DNA from: Leucocoprinus leucothites
Lineage: Eukaryota; Basidiomycota; Agaricomycetes; Agaricales; Agaricaceae
Reading direction: 5' to 3'
NCBI GenBank assembly: GCA_013368445.1
Contig: JAACJO010000004.1
Span: forward strand, 124,001-188,000
Length of the DNA: 64,000 nt
Under the pieces are notes generated by a model, which saw only the letters and a list, made by a program, of their open reading frames with translations, made no database searches and had not been told where the DNA came from. The position numbers and the translations under genes were made by a program. This document shows positions 47,936 to 58,833 of this stretch, piece by piece (positions within the stretch are counted from its first letter, which is position 1; every line of letters starts with the position of its first letter).

Positions 47936-48421
47936 TCAAACGGGCACAATAAATCTACAAAAAGCCTAATAAGCCAACATCCATCGCATCGCGCATACGG
48001 CTTGAAAAACTCACACTCTTGTCCAAAACATCGACAGTCCATTCACTGCGTCCGTGGAACACACAAACTCATCATTGCGCTCCCACCCAAGTTCCTCCGG
48101 CGATCCTTCCGGAGTCAGCGCGGCCGTACTCCAGATAAACCGTCTACCCGTCATTGCAGCTTCTACCACCCACTTATCGATCGCCAGAAAGAGAGGGAGA
48201 TGGGTGATCAGTTATACTAGTTGTGACTTCGAGAGCGAATGAAGTAAGGACTCACAACATCCCCTCGGTATTCACTATCCCCTTCTCAGTCGGCGAAACG
48301 ATGTAACTGCAGTGATATGATATCTCCAGGAAGGTTCTTCGCCTGGTAGGAGTACACCAGTTACTGCATTATCAGCCGTGGTTGAGAGGAGAGGGTACAC
48401 AGGGGGACGTACAGAGGCCAT
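47936..48421 (-). pseudogene. Small gene of unknown family, frameshifted by a 5-base duplication
   Basis: From the ATG at 48421 the frame reads MASVRPPVYPLLSTTADNAV and on to LLPGEEPSWRYH, then runs to a stop. A second frame overlaps there and continues CSYIVSPTEKGIVNTEGM, a donor at 48255 (GTGAGT), exon 48143..48015 (RFIWSTAALTPEGSPEELGW...SMFWTRV) and a final exon 47954..47936 (FIVPV, stop). The frames meet at a perfect 5-base tandem duplication (48314-48323, GATAT twice). Counting one copy only, exon 1 becomes 161 bases and the three exons total 309, an intact 102-codon frame with matching splice phases. A TATA-like CTATATA lies at 48507-48513. The protein is not recognised. Either a recent pseudogene, an allele, or a sequencing error. 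Confidence 0.55.
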
Positions 48422-49357
48422 AGTGAGACACTCTAGATTTGAATGTAAGTGAAAGACGGAGAAAAAAGCTAGAGGGTGGAAAGGATGATGTGTCCAAAGT
48501 GGCGATCTATATATCACTCGTTGGGAGGCATCCATTGTTCGAAGTTTCCCAAATGTAGAGCGTGACTTGAGGATCACATCGTGTACATCCGGATATCTGA
48601 CTGAACCTATGGAACAGCCCACACCGCGTTCCTTCAAGAGCCCAGTCAGCACGCGAACAAGACACAACACAACCATCAAGGTATCAAAGAAAAGGGAAAG
48701 AAAGAGAGAAAGAGAAAAGGCTCCGATTGCAAATTATTCAAACGATCAACTGGCCGCAATCTCCACCAAAAATCACTATTCGTGTATGATGGGAGGTGCC
48801 ATTCCGACATTGTGCTTAATTTTCGTCATAGCCTCTCGCTTTACGGGAATAGAAGACAAAAGCACAAAGGAAAGAGAACGAGAGTGGAGGGCTACTTACT
48901 ACGTGATATCATGCTTTGTTCCGCTATGCGAACCCCAAAGTTGAACATCGAGGAAGGCAGCTGTTCGTAAACACATTTGACAGAATTCGTTTGTGCTTGG
49001 ATCCGGTGCTTGGATTGTATAGGTGCGTGGATAGAGTGTGAAAGTGCATTGATTCTTACAGCTTCCCTGCGGGTACTAGAAGAGGGGCTCTAGTAGCTAG
49101 ACAATAACGTTCGATTGTCCACGGTCTATAATGGTCATATCCGACCCATGTACATATTTCTTTGCCTACGACATGAATCAGACCAATCTGGCCAAAATTC
49201 ATAACCACCCGCTGCGGAAGAACACTCACCAAGACATAATCAACAAGCCTGGTATACAAAATACAGCAAAATCTACCTTTCAAGTGTCAGCCTCACGAAC
49301 TGTATCACGTATCACGTCACGTACCGTCAACTGCACCATCCAAACATCGCCCACCAC
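48422..49357. other. Intergenic
   Basis: Promoter of the frameshifted gene (left), 3' side of the RING gene (right). A purine-rich tract with AAAGAGAGAAAGAG repeats lies at about 48,690-48,720. No gene recognised. Confidence 0.35.
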
Positions 49358-50616
49358 CTACAGACTAATTATCTCCCTCACTTTCAACCCAACCACACCC
49401 CCACCCTTCCCATCCCACCCCGGAATAGACGCTCTACAAACCGGACATCTCGCAACATTCTCTCCAGCACCCGCCGGCATACCCATACTCGCACCCCTCT
49501 GCAACGTCGTCTTCACCGCCATAAACAAACACGATCCACAACACACATGTCCACAAGGTGTCAACGTCGCATTACTCGGTGGAAAGAAACATATCGGACA
49601 CGTGTATTCCGATAATGGTTCTGGCTCCGGATTCGTCTTGGTTTCGGTCTTTCGAGGAGGAGGGGGAGGCGTAGCCGAGAGTGAGATGGCCCTCGCTTTG
49701 CCCTTTCCTTTGTCTTTTCGAGTAGGACCGGGCATGTTGGAGATTTCGATAATGTCGAGATCGTCTGGTGATGGAGATGCGCGTTTCCGTTTTGATGGAA
49801 TAGTTCCCGGGGAGATGTTAGTTTGGTTGATAATCTTCATAAGGCTCGGGCTGCTAACTGGACTAGCAGGAGTCTCATGAGGTGCAGGAGCCCGACGACC
49901 CCTTGAGCTCGAACCAGGCGTTCCGCCCGGTCCGGCAACTATAGATACCGAGGATGATGAGGGAGATTCGCCTGTGGTATCTTGAGTTGAAGAGAGTGCG
50001 GTTAACGGAGGAGGTGTAGGAGAGAGGTTCTGAGTGGCATCGGGTCCAGCTTCTGACTGTTCTTCGGTGATTTGTGTCGACGCCTGCGTCTGGCTGGCAT
50101 CAGGTCCGCCGACTTCCTCTACATCCGAGTCCTCCAGCTGATCCAAGTTCTCATCTTCATCGTCAGTGTTTCTCCACTCAGGCCTCGGCGCAGTGTCCAA
50201 TGTCGAACTCCCTGAAGCTGTGGCACTGGTAGAGGATGCAGCTTCACTGGCCTCTAGTTTTTGTTTCTTTCGTTGTCGGGTCACCGGACGATCAGAGTCA
50301 CCTATCGTATACATGAGACTCAGTTCTTAATTTGAATAGTCGACCACGTACCCGTAACAGTCGATAAGACCGAAGTACTCCGTGAGTTGCTGGCAGAGTG
50401 TGAACCTCGACTAGACGACGCTCGGGAACGCGTCATACGGGGTCGAAGATTCCTGATAGTCTGTGGAACTGGTAAATCTGCCATGGAAGTAACATCTTGT
50501 ATTGACGCTGGCGACTGGCGAGAGGTTGTAGATGAAGATGTTTCTCCATTTCTTTTCGGTTTTGTTCGCGATTTTGGCATGACGAGAAAGGCTGGATCGT
50601 GAGAAGATGACTTCAT
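49358..50616 (-). CDS. RING-finger ubiquitin ligase, Slx8/RNF4-like candidate
   Basis: Exons 50616..50352 and 50301..49358 give 402 residues. The first 320 are disordered, Ser/Thr/Pro-rich, with basic clusters (RQRKKQKLE, PSKRKRASPSP) and hydrophobic-acidic stretches such as DDLDIIEISN that resemble SUMO-interacting motifs. The C-terminal C3HC4 RING is complete: Cys323, Cys326, Cys338, His340, Cys343, Cys346, Cys374 and Cys377 (YTCPICFF, TPCGHVCCGSC, RCPVCRASIPGW), with an unusually long 27-residue gap before the last pair. C-terminal RING plus candidate SIMs is the layout of SUMO-targeted ubiquitin ligases (Slx8, Rfp1/2, RNF4), nuclear factors in genome maintenance. That assignment is inference; only RING E3 is firm. 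Confidence 0.88.
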
Positions 50617-51131
50617 GCGCTTTCAAGTCATCAATCGATCAACTTAGGTTTGTCTGTGCCCACAAACCCCCACATCTCCCTTCCTTCCGTCCGTACTCAA
50701 CGTTAAATAACCACAAATCCTACGCTATTATCTTTCAGCTCCACTACATGACAGATTTCTTGTGGCTTGTGCAACAGGAGATAAGCAACAAATACATACC
50801 TTGCTTTCCCGCGTCCCTTTTGTTATCCCTCGTCGGAAGCACATGTATTCCATCTCAATCATCCAACTACTAGATATTTTTAGTTCCACAACAATAAGGT
50901 GACTCCCTATATAGAATAGCCTAGGAATCAGTTTGAATACAACTATTTGCTTGGAAGTCATCCTAGGCTGACAAAAGTCCTATACGCATTCGAGCAGACA
51001 ATGCGCTCGAAATGTATGCAGTGGAGCTTTGAACCTTGATACAAGATATAAGAATCAACGAAACTTGCAAACCTGATTTTACACTGGCTCTCTTCACTCG
51101 CAGCCGTGAAAACGAACATACGCTACTTATC
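50617..51131. other. Intergenic upstream of the pheromone-type gene
   Basis: Divergent promoters of the RING gene and the pheromone-type precursor. No ACAAAGGG-type pheromone response element was seen. Confidence 0.35.
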
Positions 51132-51272
51132 ATGGACTTCTTCTCTTCCCTCTCCCTCTTCTTCGAAACTACATCTACATCAGAATATGAGGAGATAGAG
51201 AACGAGCTACAGATTCCTCGCGATGAGGAATCCGGAGGTCAAGGAAATACATCACAGTGCATTATTGCTTGA
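51132..51272 (+). CDS. Lipopeptide mating-pheromone-type precursor (CaaX)
   Basis: An intronless 46-codon frame begins MDFFSSLSLFFE and ends SGGQGNTSQCIIA followed by the stop. The features are those of basidiomycete pheromone precursors: about 40-60 residues, start with MD, acidic middle (SEYEEIENELQIPRDEE) containing candidate processing sites, a Gly/Ser/Gln-rich mature part and a terminal CaaX box (Cys-Ile-Ile-Ala) for farnesylation and methylation. An upstream in-frame ATG at 51036 gives a longer version; 51132 is preferred because precursors start with MD and the extension is uncharacteristic. Mature peptide is probably the last 10-15 residues, recognised by Ste3-type receptors. No receptor gene is seen in the window, so it may be either part of a B mating-type locus extending outside or a dispersed non-mating-type pheromone-like gene. 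Confidence 0.75.
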   Translation: MDFFSSLSLFFETTSTSEYEEIENELQIPRDEESGGQGNTSQCIIA

Positions 51273-52121
51273 AGGTCTTTGCCGTTACACAAATACCTTG
51301 TGAGTAACTGAATACCCCGCATGCTCTCCATAATCCTAACAGAGGCTCAATAGTTCCTGATACCATATTCATGTTCACCAAAACAACCTGACTAGACACT
51401 GCATTGGGATTCTTCGTTGAGATTTTCCGAAGCCCTTCATCTTAAAAATCAATTAATCGCGAAGAGCGATTGTAAAATACAGCATTCATCTGTTTTTCGT
51501 TAGCATTCTACTACCTCTCCATTTATGAGGTGTATTATTTTCGACCTTCTTTCGCAACTTATTTTTTATGTACAATAATGGGATAATGTATAACACTGCG
51601 TAGTAGTAGGATTAGTCTGAATTAGGATTTACTGCGCGCCCTGGATACAACCACGCTCATTTGACATGTTGCCATACTTCCAGACGCTTCGTGGCTCATG
51701 ACCAACGCAGACCAGACCAGGAAGATTCGACTTCACAACAATTTGACCCCACCAATATTTCTCTGATCAACCGATCAACATTTGTAATTCCTTTCCCCGT
51801 CATTCGAGCGTCTCTGCATGATCTCTCCGCACTAACTCCGCATATGCATACACAAAGGCTCACCGTGTTTCCTATAGAGGCCTCGCGTGTCTAAATCCTT
51901 GGTAGTGTCTCCTATAAACGTTCAAACCACTCTCATAAATCTGTGAAATTTTACATGTACCCTCGAGGCACATTCGCTGGAAACACAAATGTAGTTTAAA
52001 AGTCGTACACGACAGATATTCCATCCAACCACAGCTGACGGGAATGAACACGCCAAGCAAGAGAAACTCTACTATAAAATCTCTGGTCATCTCAAATGAA
52101 GCAAACTAGTTCCTTGCTGCA
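51273..52121. other. Intergenic between pheromone-type gene and copper radical oxidase
   Basis: No gene recognised; AT-rich near 51,420-51,640. Confidence 0.35.
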
Positions 52122-54445
52122 ATGCGTCGGATTCTGCTCTTCCCTGTACTGTTCACAACAGTTTTCGGCTTGGCTACAAGCCATGCCACAAACCTCAAGT
52201 ATACATCAGGTTGGAACTTTGTTCAAAACGGAACTTCCGGAATTTTAGCCCTCGAGGCCATTGTCGTGTCTCCTACCCTCGCCATTTTCTTCGATCGAGC
52301 CACGAATGATCCCATGCAGATGAATGGTCACCCTGCATGGGGTGCCTTATGGAACTTGGAAACCAACACCGCAACTCCTCTGGATGTTGTAACGGATAGT
52401 TTCTGTGCTTCCGGTGCTATGTTGAGTAATGGCTCTATGGTATGTTGCCTTATAGTACTACCTTGCTCAATTACCTGATTTTGGATTATCTCTGCAGGTC
52501 AGCGTCGGAGGACACACTCCGGTGATTGATGATGCAGCTGATGGCCGGATGGGTATAAGGATCTTTGAACCTTGCGATGATCCTTCAGGTTCTAAGTGCA
52601 AGTTATTCGAAGACCCTGCCAATCTACACCTGGCTGAGACACGATGGTATCCAACGTCTATTCGTATCCCTGATGGTTCTTTGGTGAAATACTTTTTACT
52701 TAGCTTCAACGACTTTGATCTGATAGCACATGTTTGCTAGATGATTATTGGTGGGATCCATGCGCGCACTCCGTTTTACAACACCGATCCAGTAAATAGC
52801 ATCGAATTTTTCCCGCCAAAGGATGGTGGCGTTCCCCGTCCTTCAGAATTCTTGGAACGCACAGTACCAGTTAATCTATTCCCTCGGTGTGTACACGCCA
52901 AGAGCCCTCCCGTGCCTTGACTGACATGCTGCCGTTATTTGATAGTGCTTTCGCTTTGCCTGACGGCAAAGTCTTCATGGTAGCGAACAATCAATCCATC
53001 CTCTACGATATCGAAACCGGGACAGAAACCAGGCTCCCCGACATCCCCAATGGTGTCCGTGTAACCAACCCTTTTGACGGTTCAGCTATCCTGCTTCCCC
53101 TTTCCCCACCTACTTACACACCTGAGGTTCTAATTTGTGGCGGCACAAACTCCTCGGATCAAATACCAGCAGCGGAGCTCGACTCGCAATTCCCTGCATC
53201 CGATCAATGTAGTCGAATTGAATTGACTCCAGAAGGAATCGAAAGAGGTTGGACAGTAGAACATATGTTAGAAGGCAGAATGATGCCCGAGTTACTACAT
53301 CTTCCCAACGGAAAAGTCCTCATCGTCAACGGAGCACAAACCGGTTTCGCTGCGTTTGCTGGTGTGAAGAACGCCGTCGGGGGAGCCTCGAATGCCGATA
53401 ATCCAGCGTAAGTAAGCGCGTTGTATGGCTAGGGTCCGTGTATCGGAGTCAGTGAAGTTCTGACTGTCAACCATTGACTTCTTAGATTCACTCCATCCTT
53501 GTATGCGCCGTGGGCCCCCCTTGGACAAAGGGTCAGCAATGTGGGTATGCCAACAAGTGATATCCCTCGTTTATATCATTCTGTGGCCACCCTGACTCCT
53601 CAAGGGTAAGGAGTGTCCATCCATTCACTCAAATGTTACCTCTACTCACTATCGCACTCAAAGAAATATACTTATCGCTGGATCCAACCCCCATCCTCAA
53701 GTCGTCAATGAGACCAAATACCCAACGTGAGCTCTTAGCCACATCCGCCTCCTATGTTTCTACCTAACCAATCCTCGGACAGCGAGTTCCGTGTCGAGTA
53801 CTTGAATCCACCCTACATGAATTCCGCACGTCCAACTCTACACGACGTTCCTTCCCAGATCGAATTCAACAAGAACTTCACGATCGGAGTTGACATCCCC
53901 ACTACCATCCCTGTCTCGTCTATCAAAGGTAAAAAACCATACTTTCACACCAAGCCCGAGCACCGAACTGAACCAGTTTCCCTTCCCTCTTTTTTTCTCA
54001 TCGTTGTGATCATTACCAGTCGCCCTGATGGATCTCGGGTTTTCCACACATGCATTCCACTCAAGCGCTCGACTCGTCTTCCTCGAAGCGAACCCCTCAC
54101 AAGATCGCAAGTCGCTAATCGTCAAGAGTCCACCTAACAACCGAATTTATCCACCAGGTCCAGGTACGTTCTGCTGCGCAGTTCACTACCCCTTTTCCAT
54201 TAGCTGAAGCGTTAACCGACCGATCGTGTTTGACATGATGACATCTATTTTTGATTCTACTTCCCGCGCGTGACCACTATCCTCGCGTGCGGCGTATCTA
54301 TGTGTAATGCGCGCATATATCGTGTTGCTTTGTAGGATTCATCTATGTCACTATGGACGATGTGACCAGCTCTGGTGTACGAGTTATGGTCGGAAATGGT
54401 CTCTCACCGCCGGTAGAGGATCAAGGGATTCGGGTACCTCGCTGA
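52122..54445 (+). CDS. Copper radical oxidase, glyoxal-oxidase type (AA5)
   Basis: Exons 52122..52439, 52498..52683, 52741..52886, 52946..53407, 53486..53605, 53664..53726, 53783..53928, 54020..54163 and 54336..54445 give 564 residues. A signal peptide ([20 protein letters not shown]) precedes a kelch-like propeller and a C-terminal galactose-oxidase-like domain. Active-site candidates are all present: Cys95 (DSFCASGAM) and Tyr157 (RWYPTS) for the thioether radical cofactor, Tyr401-His402 (PRLYHSVA) and His491 (FSTHAFH) as copper ligands. Secreted; such enzymes oxidise aldehydes (glyoxal, methylglyoxal) or alcohols with O2 and supply H2O2 to peroxidases in lignocellulose decay. No WSC or other binding modules are fused. 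FSTHAFH differs from the usual THSVN, so substrate may differ. Several Asn glycosylation sites occur. Confidence 0.92.
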
Positions 54446-55051
54446 GAAGATCGTGTGTTTCTAGCCGATCCTTGCTGTGTGTGTCCTGTAGTGCCATGGT
54501 GTGAAATAATATGAGGTAGATTCGGAGGAGGAGATAACATAGGTGTTTTAGTGTATGGATTAATTCATGGAAATATCGGAGAAATACTTGTCGAATTTAT
54601 TATCTACTTGGCTGATACGCTTGCTTAGCTGTTAACTGAAGGGTCGGGGAAAATTGGTCCAATGAAATATAAGTATATTCCTATAGATGATATTCACGGT
54701 CCTGTCTGCCAGCAGTGAATATGGTAACTCCTGTTCCCAGTATGGACCACTTTACAAATCGACTGACTCACATCCTGGTTCCATGGGCTCTCTGCAAACA
54801 CGAAATGTCTAAGAGACAGGGAGAGATTGGGCGACTGAGATGTGACATGGTCTCTGAATATCGATCCACCACCCCAAACCCCACTTTTCGTCATCATGGT
54901 CGTCATTGTCATCGTACTCATTGACGTATCAGACTGAAAAGCCCCTCACTCATCGAGGTATAAAACCCTCATCGTCCGAACGCGTTTTTCAGACTTCATC
55001 TTCCTTGATTTACCCATTGCAACCCGTTAACAATCAACCTTTCGTAACACA
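54446..55051. other. Intergenic
   Basis: 3' side of the oxidase and promoter of the first PF11160-type gene; a short GTCATCATG-type low-complexity stretch lies at about 54,889-54,915. No gene recognised. Confidence 0.35.
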
Positions 55052-55448
55052 ATGGTATCTCAATATAAAGTACGTCTCTCTTGTCTTAGATTCTGGAAGC
55101 CTATACCCCTCAACGAGCTTGCTGACATTTGGTACTCTGTTTTTTGCTTTAGGTCGGCGACCACGTCAAATACCACGCCATTGGAGGCGCCGGCTCAGGT
55201 GCAGACACTTCCACCAGCACCGGCGAGATCGTCGATATCAAAACTCAGACCGAGAGCGCCGGAAATTCTGGAAACGTGGCCAAGGTGCGTTTCGGTTCAC
55301 ATTTCTATCGAAGTTTCCACGAATCGTAGTATTCATTTTGTCGTTTGAGCAGGCATCGGAGGAAGAACCTCGTTATGTTATTAAGAACGACAATACTCAG
55401 AAGGAGACTGCCTACAAAGCTGGCAACATTCTCGGATTGGCGGATTAG
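55052..55448 (+). CDS. Tudor-like protein of the PF11160 (hypervirulence-associated) family, copy 1
   Basis: Exons 55052..55069, 55153..55284 and 55353..55448 give 81 residues. Motifs: VGDHVKYHAIGGAGSGADTS, TSTGEIVDI and the C-terminal EPRYVIKNDNTQKETAYKAG with NILG. These match the small family named after Cryptococcus HVA1 (a Tudor-like barrel; formerly DUF2945), found in bacteria and fungi, biochemical role unknown. The pattern GDHVKY...TGEIV...PRYVI.ND.T...AYKAGNI is complete. Exon 2 has the same length (132 bases) as in the neighbouring copy. Confidence 0.85.
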
Positions 55449-55787
55449 TGAATTCGTGTTTTTGGAGCATCTGTATGCGTAGAAGGAACTGTGGATAATA
55501 TAATAGCGTTTTGATCTTCTGCGAAATGGAGTATCGCAATAAGTGTCGTCAGCAAAATTTTAATGCTCACTTCGGCGCCACCTCAACACAACGGAGATGA
55601 CAATATTATGGCATGACGTGGATCCTCGGTCTCCACCAGGTCATCTTTATGTCATCATGGATGTAGCGGTGGTTCACCCTCCTCACTTGCGGAGGTATAT
55701 GTATAGGCTGTCTAGCAAAATGAAATTTCAGGCTCATCCCGCCATCAAACCGTCTCAGCTACTCACTCGAGATCAGATTTAAGGAAA
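55449..55787. other. Spacer between the tandem PF11160-type genes
   Basis: 340 bases; promoter of copy 2, no other feature seen. Confidence 0.4.
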
Positions 55788-56172
55788 ATGGAAGCTCCTC
55801 ATGGATTCAATGTACGCCCATTCCCATTCTTCGCCGAGCCGTCTACTCTAATTGGCTATTTTCGTAGATTGGCGACCACGTCAAGTACCAAGCTGTTGGA
55901 GGCGCTAGCTCGGCTGCAGACTCGTCCACCACTACAGGCGAAATTGTCGAAATTAGGGGAATGTCCGATACCGTCGGAAATGGAAGAGCACAAGGACAGG
56001 TATTTCGCTTTCCCCCCCCTAATGCATGATATGCATGTAGTTGATGCCTGGATGTCCTGTTGCGTAGGTCTCTGAGCAGGAGCCCCGGCCTGTTATCAGG
56101 AACGATAGCACTGGAAAGGCAAGCGCCTACAAAGCCGGAAATATTCTTGGATATGCGGATGAGGACTCGTAA
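55788..56172 (+). CDS. Tudor-like protein of the PF11160 family, copy 2
   Basis: Exons 55788..55811, 55868..55999 and 56068..56172 give 86 residues. IGDHVKYQAVGGASSAADSS, TTTGEIVEI, then EPRPVIRNDSTGKASAYKAG and NILGYADED. Same intron positions and phases as copy 1 with exon 2 of identical length, so the pair arose by tandem duplication. Copy 2 has an altered PRPVIRND (for PRYVIKND) and an acidic C-terminus. Function unknown. Confidence 0.85.
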
Positions 56173-56749
56173 TACTCGTTTTTGGGAAGGTGGCTTGTAG
56201 TATTGTAGGAGTTGGAAGAGTGGGTTTCCATTGACGAACCGGTGGCTCTGGTAAAATTGGAATTATAGCGCGTCAAATGTGTCCACTGTTGTTTGCACCT
56301 CAACATAAGACGAGAACTTGACGTACGGTGCGAAAATGGGCGTTGCTACATCCGAGAGAGAAGCAAGGCCTGGGTCCAGGGCGCCGGAGCGTGGTTCCAG
56401 TGATGAAGTCAATTTGTTGAATTGTCCAAGGGCGGCTGGCGCGCTCTCAATATAGCTGACGCGGGTTTTCACCAAGAGTCATGAGAGAAGAATATGAGAG
56501 GACTGGTTCCGAGAGCTGCCATAAATGCACGAGATGGGCGCATAGGTGAATATAGGAGCCAAGAATTGAGTTCCAGAATTTTCACTATCGAGAATCACAC
56601 AGTAATGAAGCTAGTGACCAGCAAAACGCGTCTATTATGATATTATGATCTAAGACGCAGAACGTCATCAGAACACTGGAACGCACACAAAAAAACGGAG
56701 CTCAAACTCACAAATAACAAACTACCTTCCGAATCTCGACTCGGAGCTC
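56173..56749. other. Convergent 3' regions
   Basis: No gene recognised; the minus frame at 56263-56475 has no domain signal. Confidence 0.35.
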
Positions 56750-57166
56750 TCAAATCCGCATAAACGTATCCCGTTTACTCCCAACAACCTTATACCCCCT
56801 TACCGCCTTCCTCTCCTGCCGCTGCTCCCACTTGTTCCTCACCGCACTCTCTGGAACATTTTCAACCTCAACCAGTTCCTTGATTTTGAGGATTTTACCG
56901 GCGATATCCGATGAATGTTCGTGGTAGACGGTTTGGTTGCGTTTATGGAAGCCGAGAGCTTCGAGGGTGCCTTGGATTTTGGAACCGAGGGAGATGCCGG
57001 AGCGACGGAGGGTTATTTTGTAGTGCGTTAGAGGCGGAGAGGTGGTGGAAGAGGTTGAAGAGGAGGGTATTGGTGTCGAGGTGGAGGGGGCAGAGGTTGT
57101 GGTTGAGAGTGTGCGGGTGAAGTTGCGCGAGAAGAGGGCGCGTCGGCAAAGTGGTAGTGAGGCCAT
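56750..57166 (-). CDS. mrpl33: Mitochondrial large-subunit ribosomal protein uL30m (MRPL33)
   Basis: Single exon, 138 residues. The first 45 residues are Arg/Ser/Thr-rich without acidic residues (MASLPLCRRALFSRNFTRTL), a good mitochondrial presequence. The L30 fold follows: HYKITLRRSGISLGSKIQGT, LEALGFHKRNQTVYHEHSSD, IAGKILKIKELVEVENV, with a short basic C-terminal extension typical of fungal mitochondrial L33. It is part of the 54S mitoribosomal subunit. The gene starts close to the start of a divergent-looking frame at 57259, which is not recognised. Confidence 0.9.
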   Translation of the reverse strand: MASLPLCRRALFSRNFTRTLSTTTSAPSTSTPIPSSSTSSTTSPPLTHYKITLRRSGISLGSKIQGTLEALGFHKRNQTVYHEHSSDIAGKILKIKELVEVENVPESAVRNKWEQRQERKAVRGYKVVGSKRDTFMRI

Positions 57167-57681
57167 TCTAGGTCAAAAATATAAAAATTAGTATGTTTGT
57201 GAGTTCATTTAAGTTTTGAACATACCGTTCCTCCGCGTTCAAAGTAACCAGTTCCTCTGTGACGAAATATGCGCAATTCAAGTTTTCCGGAACGAGAAGG
57301 CGTTTGATTGACCCTGCTTGTCATTATCCTTCAGTACAATCATACACAAATACAGTCCTAGATGCCGAAGTGGCCGACATCAACAAATGGACTCCTATTT
57401 CACTCATGTGCTTCGTTTCTTCGACAAATGTCAACTATTTTATGTGCTACACTGCTGATGGAAGGGCATATCACTGGCTTGACTCCTTTGGACGATTGTA
57501 CAATTATACTTCTAAAGCCCAACACTGAGGTCGCACAAGCGCAAAATCGGGAGAAGCTAGGAACAGTTGGCGTTACAGCCAAAAAGAGATCGGACTCGAC
57601 CCGACCCAACTACCGACTGACCGCGTACAGGTTATTGTATATGCAATAGGGAATGTACGAGACGCGACAATTCGTTCCGTA
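57167..57681. other. Intergenic; right part is the left edge of the tandem duplication
   Basis: A plus frame at 57259-57528 (89 codons) has no domain signal. From about 57,530 on, the sequence matches 59,609 onward (see the duplication). Confidence 0.4.
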
Positions 57682-58833
57682 TCAGCGCCGTGCTTTTCGT
57701 CTGGCCTCACGACCATTTGTTGGACTCTCTTCTGGCACGTCCCGATCCTCCGCAGAACCACCAAACACCTGTTCATACTGCGGAGGCATCACCTGTCCTA
57801 CATCCGAACTGGCACTATCATTCACCGGCCCAGCATCAACTGCAAACTGGCCTGGTACAGTGGCCATCCGGGTGTCCTGTGGTATCTGAGGTACAATGCG
57901 ACGTACGATTCGTTTCCCATTAGAAATGATTGTGGTAAACCTCGGTACCACCAGTGGGGCAGTGTTTGCCATTTCGGAGGCGTCCATATGCTGTGAAGAT
58001 TGTGGAATGGGCGAAAATGGCCGTAATCTCTCTCGTTTAGTTTGTTCTTGTATCCGGTGTCGCCTACGGAACCAAAGCCATATTATTAGGATACACAGGA
58101 TGGCCCCCGCCATGCCACCAATAACGCCACCGACAATTTTGCCTACATTTGATGATGAATGGGAGGCTGGAGTTGGAGTTGGAGTTTGACTTTGAGATGA
58201 GCTAGTCGGGGAGGGGGGTAGACCCGTAGTTGGAGAAGATGAAGTTGTTGTAGCGGGGTTGTCTAGAACCTCCAGGTCAATTTTGTCTAGGCAGAAGTTT
58301 GCTTGCTGAGGTATTCTGCTGCCACCTGAGGTCACGTTGAAATCTTTTACTGATCCAGACAGAATGATTTCGTGGATTCCAGGAGTTTCCCATTTGATGG
58401 CATAGAGTAGATTATCCTAGATTTGACTCATCAGTGAGGTACCTACATACATCATGAGATACTATACATACCCCATCCTCACTCAGCTCCTCGGGAACGG
58501 TCATCTGATATGAGCTACAGTCATCTATGCATATATTGAATGACGGTGCAGGCCGTTTGCAGTAGTAATATGCTGCTCGCGCTGCTTCGGGGAATTTCTG
58601 TTGGTTTTAGACTTTGGATGTCAAGTTTTGTGTGCTTGGAAAGAAAGACCTACGAATCCGATCCGTCCTACGCCGAGCTTATTGTCTGTAAAGACCCAGT
58701 GAAGGGAGTTGTTGAAAAAGAGTGATGGGTCAGGCAAGTTGGTAACCCAACTCGCAGTTCCATTTACAGAATAAACAAAAAGTGGGTCTGAATCATCGAA
58801 AGTCCTGTTTTTGAAAAGTTGAGCCGATGACAT
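57682..58833 (-). CDS. Single-pass membrane protein, duplicated copy A
   Basis: Exons 58833..58654, 58597..58472 and 58416..57682 give 346 residues. The N-terminal part has strand-rich motifs FKNRTFDDSDPLFVYS, NLPDPSLFFNNSLHW, a Tyr/Cys-containing segment (AAYYYCKRPAPSF, ICIDDCSSYQM) and N-glycosylation sites, so it is probably extracellular. A Ser/Thr/Pro stalk leads to one membrane helix (VGGVIGGMAGAILCILIIWLW) and RRRHR, then a disordered cytosolic tail with PPQYEQVF. This resembles the many mushroom-specific surface proteins with one central helix. No signal peptide was found; the helix may act as signal-anchor. Function unknown. Confidence 0.82.

Noticed and set aside
49131..49880. 249-codon plus-strand open frame
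   Set aside because: Antisense to the RING-finger exon, whose eight metal ligands clearly define the coding strand.
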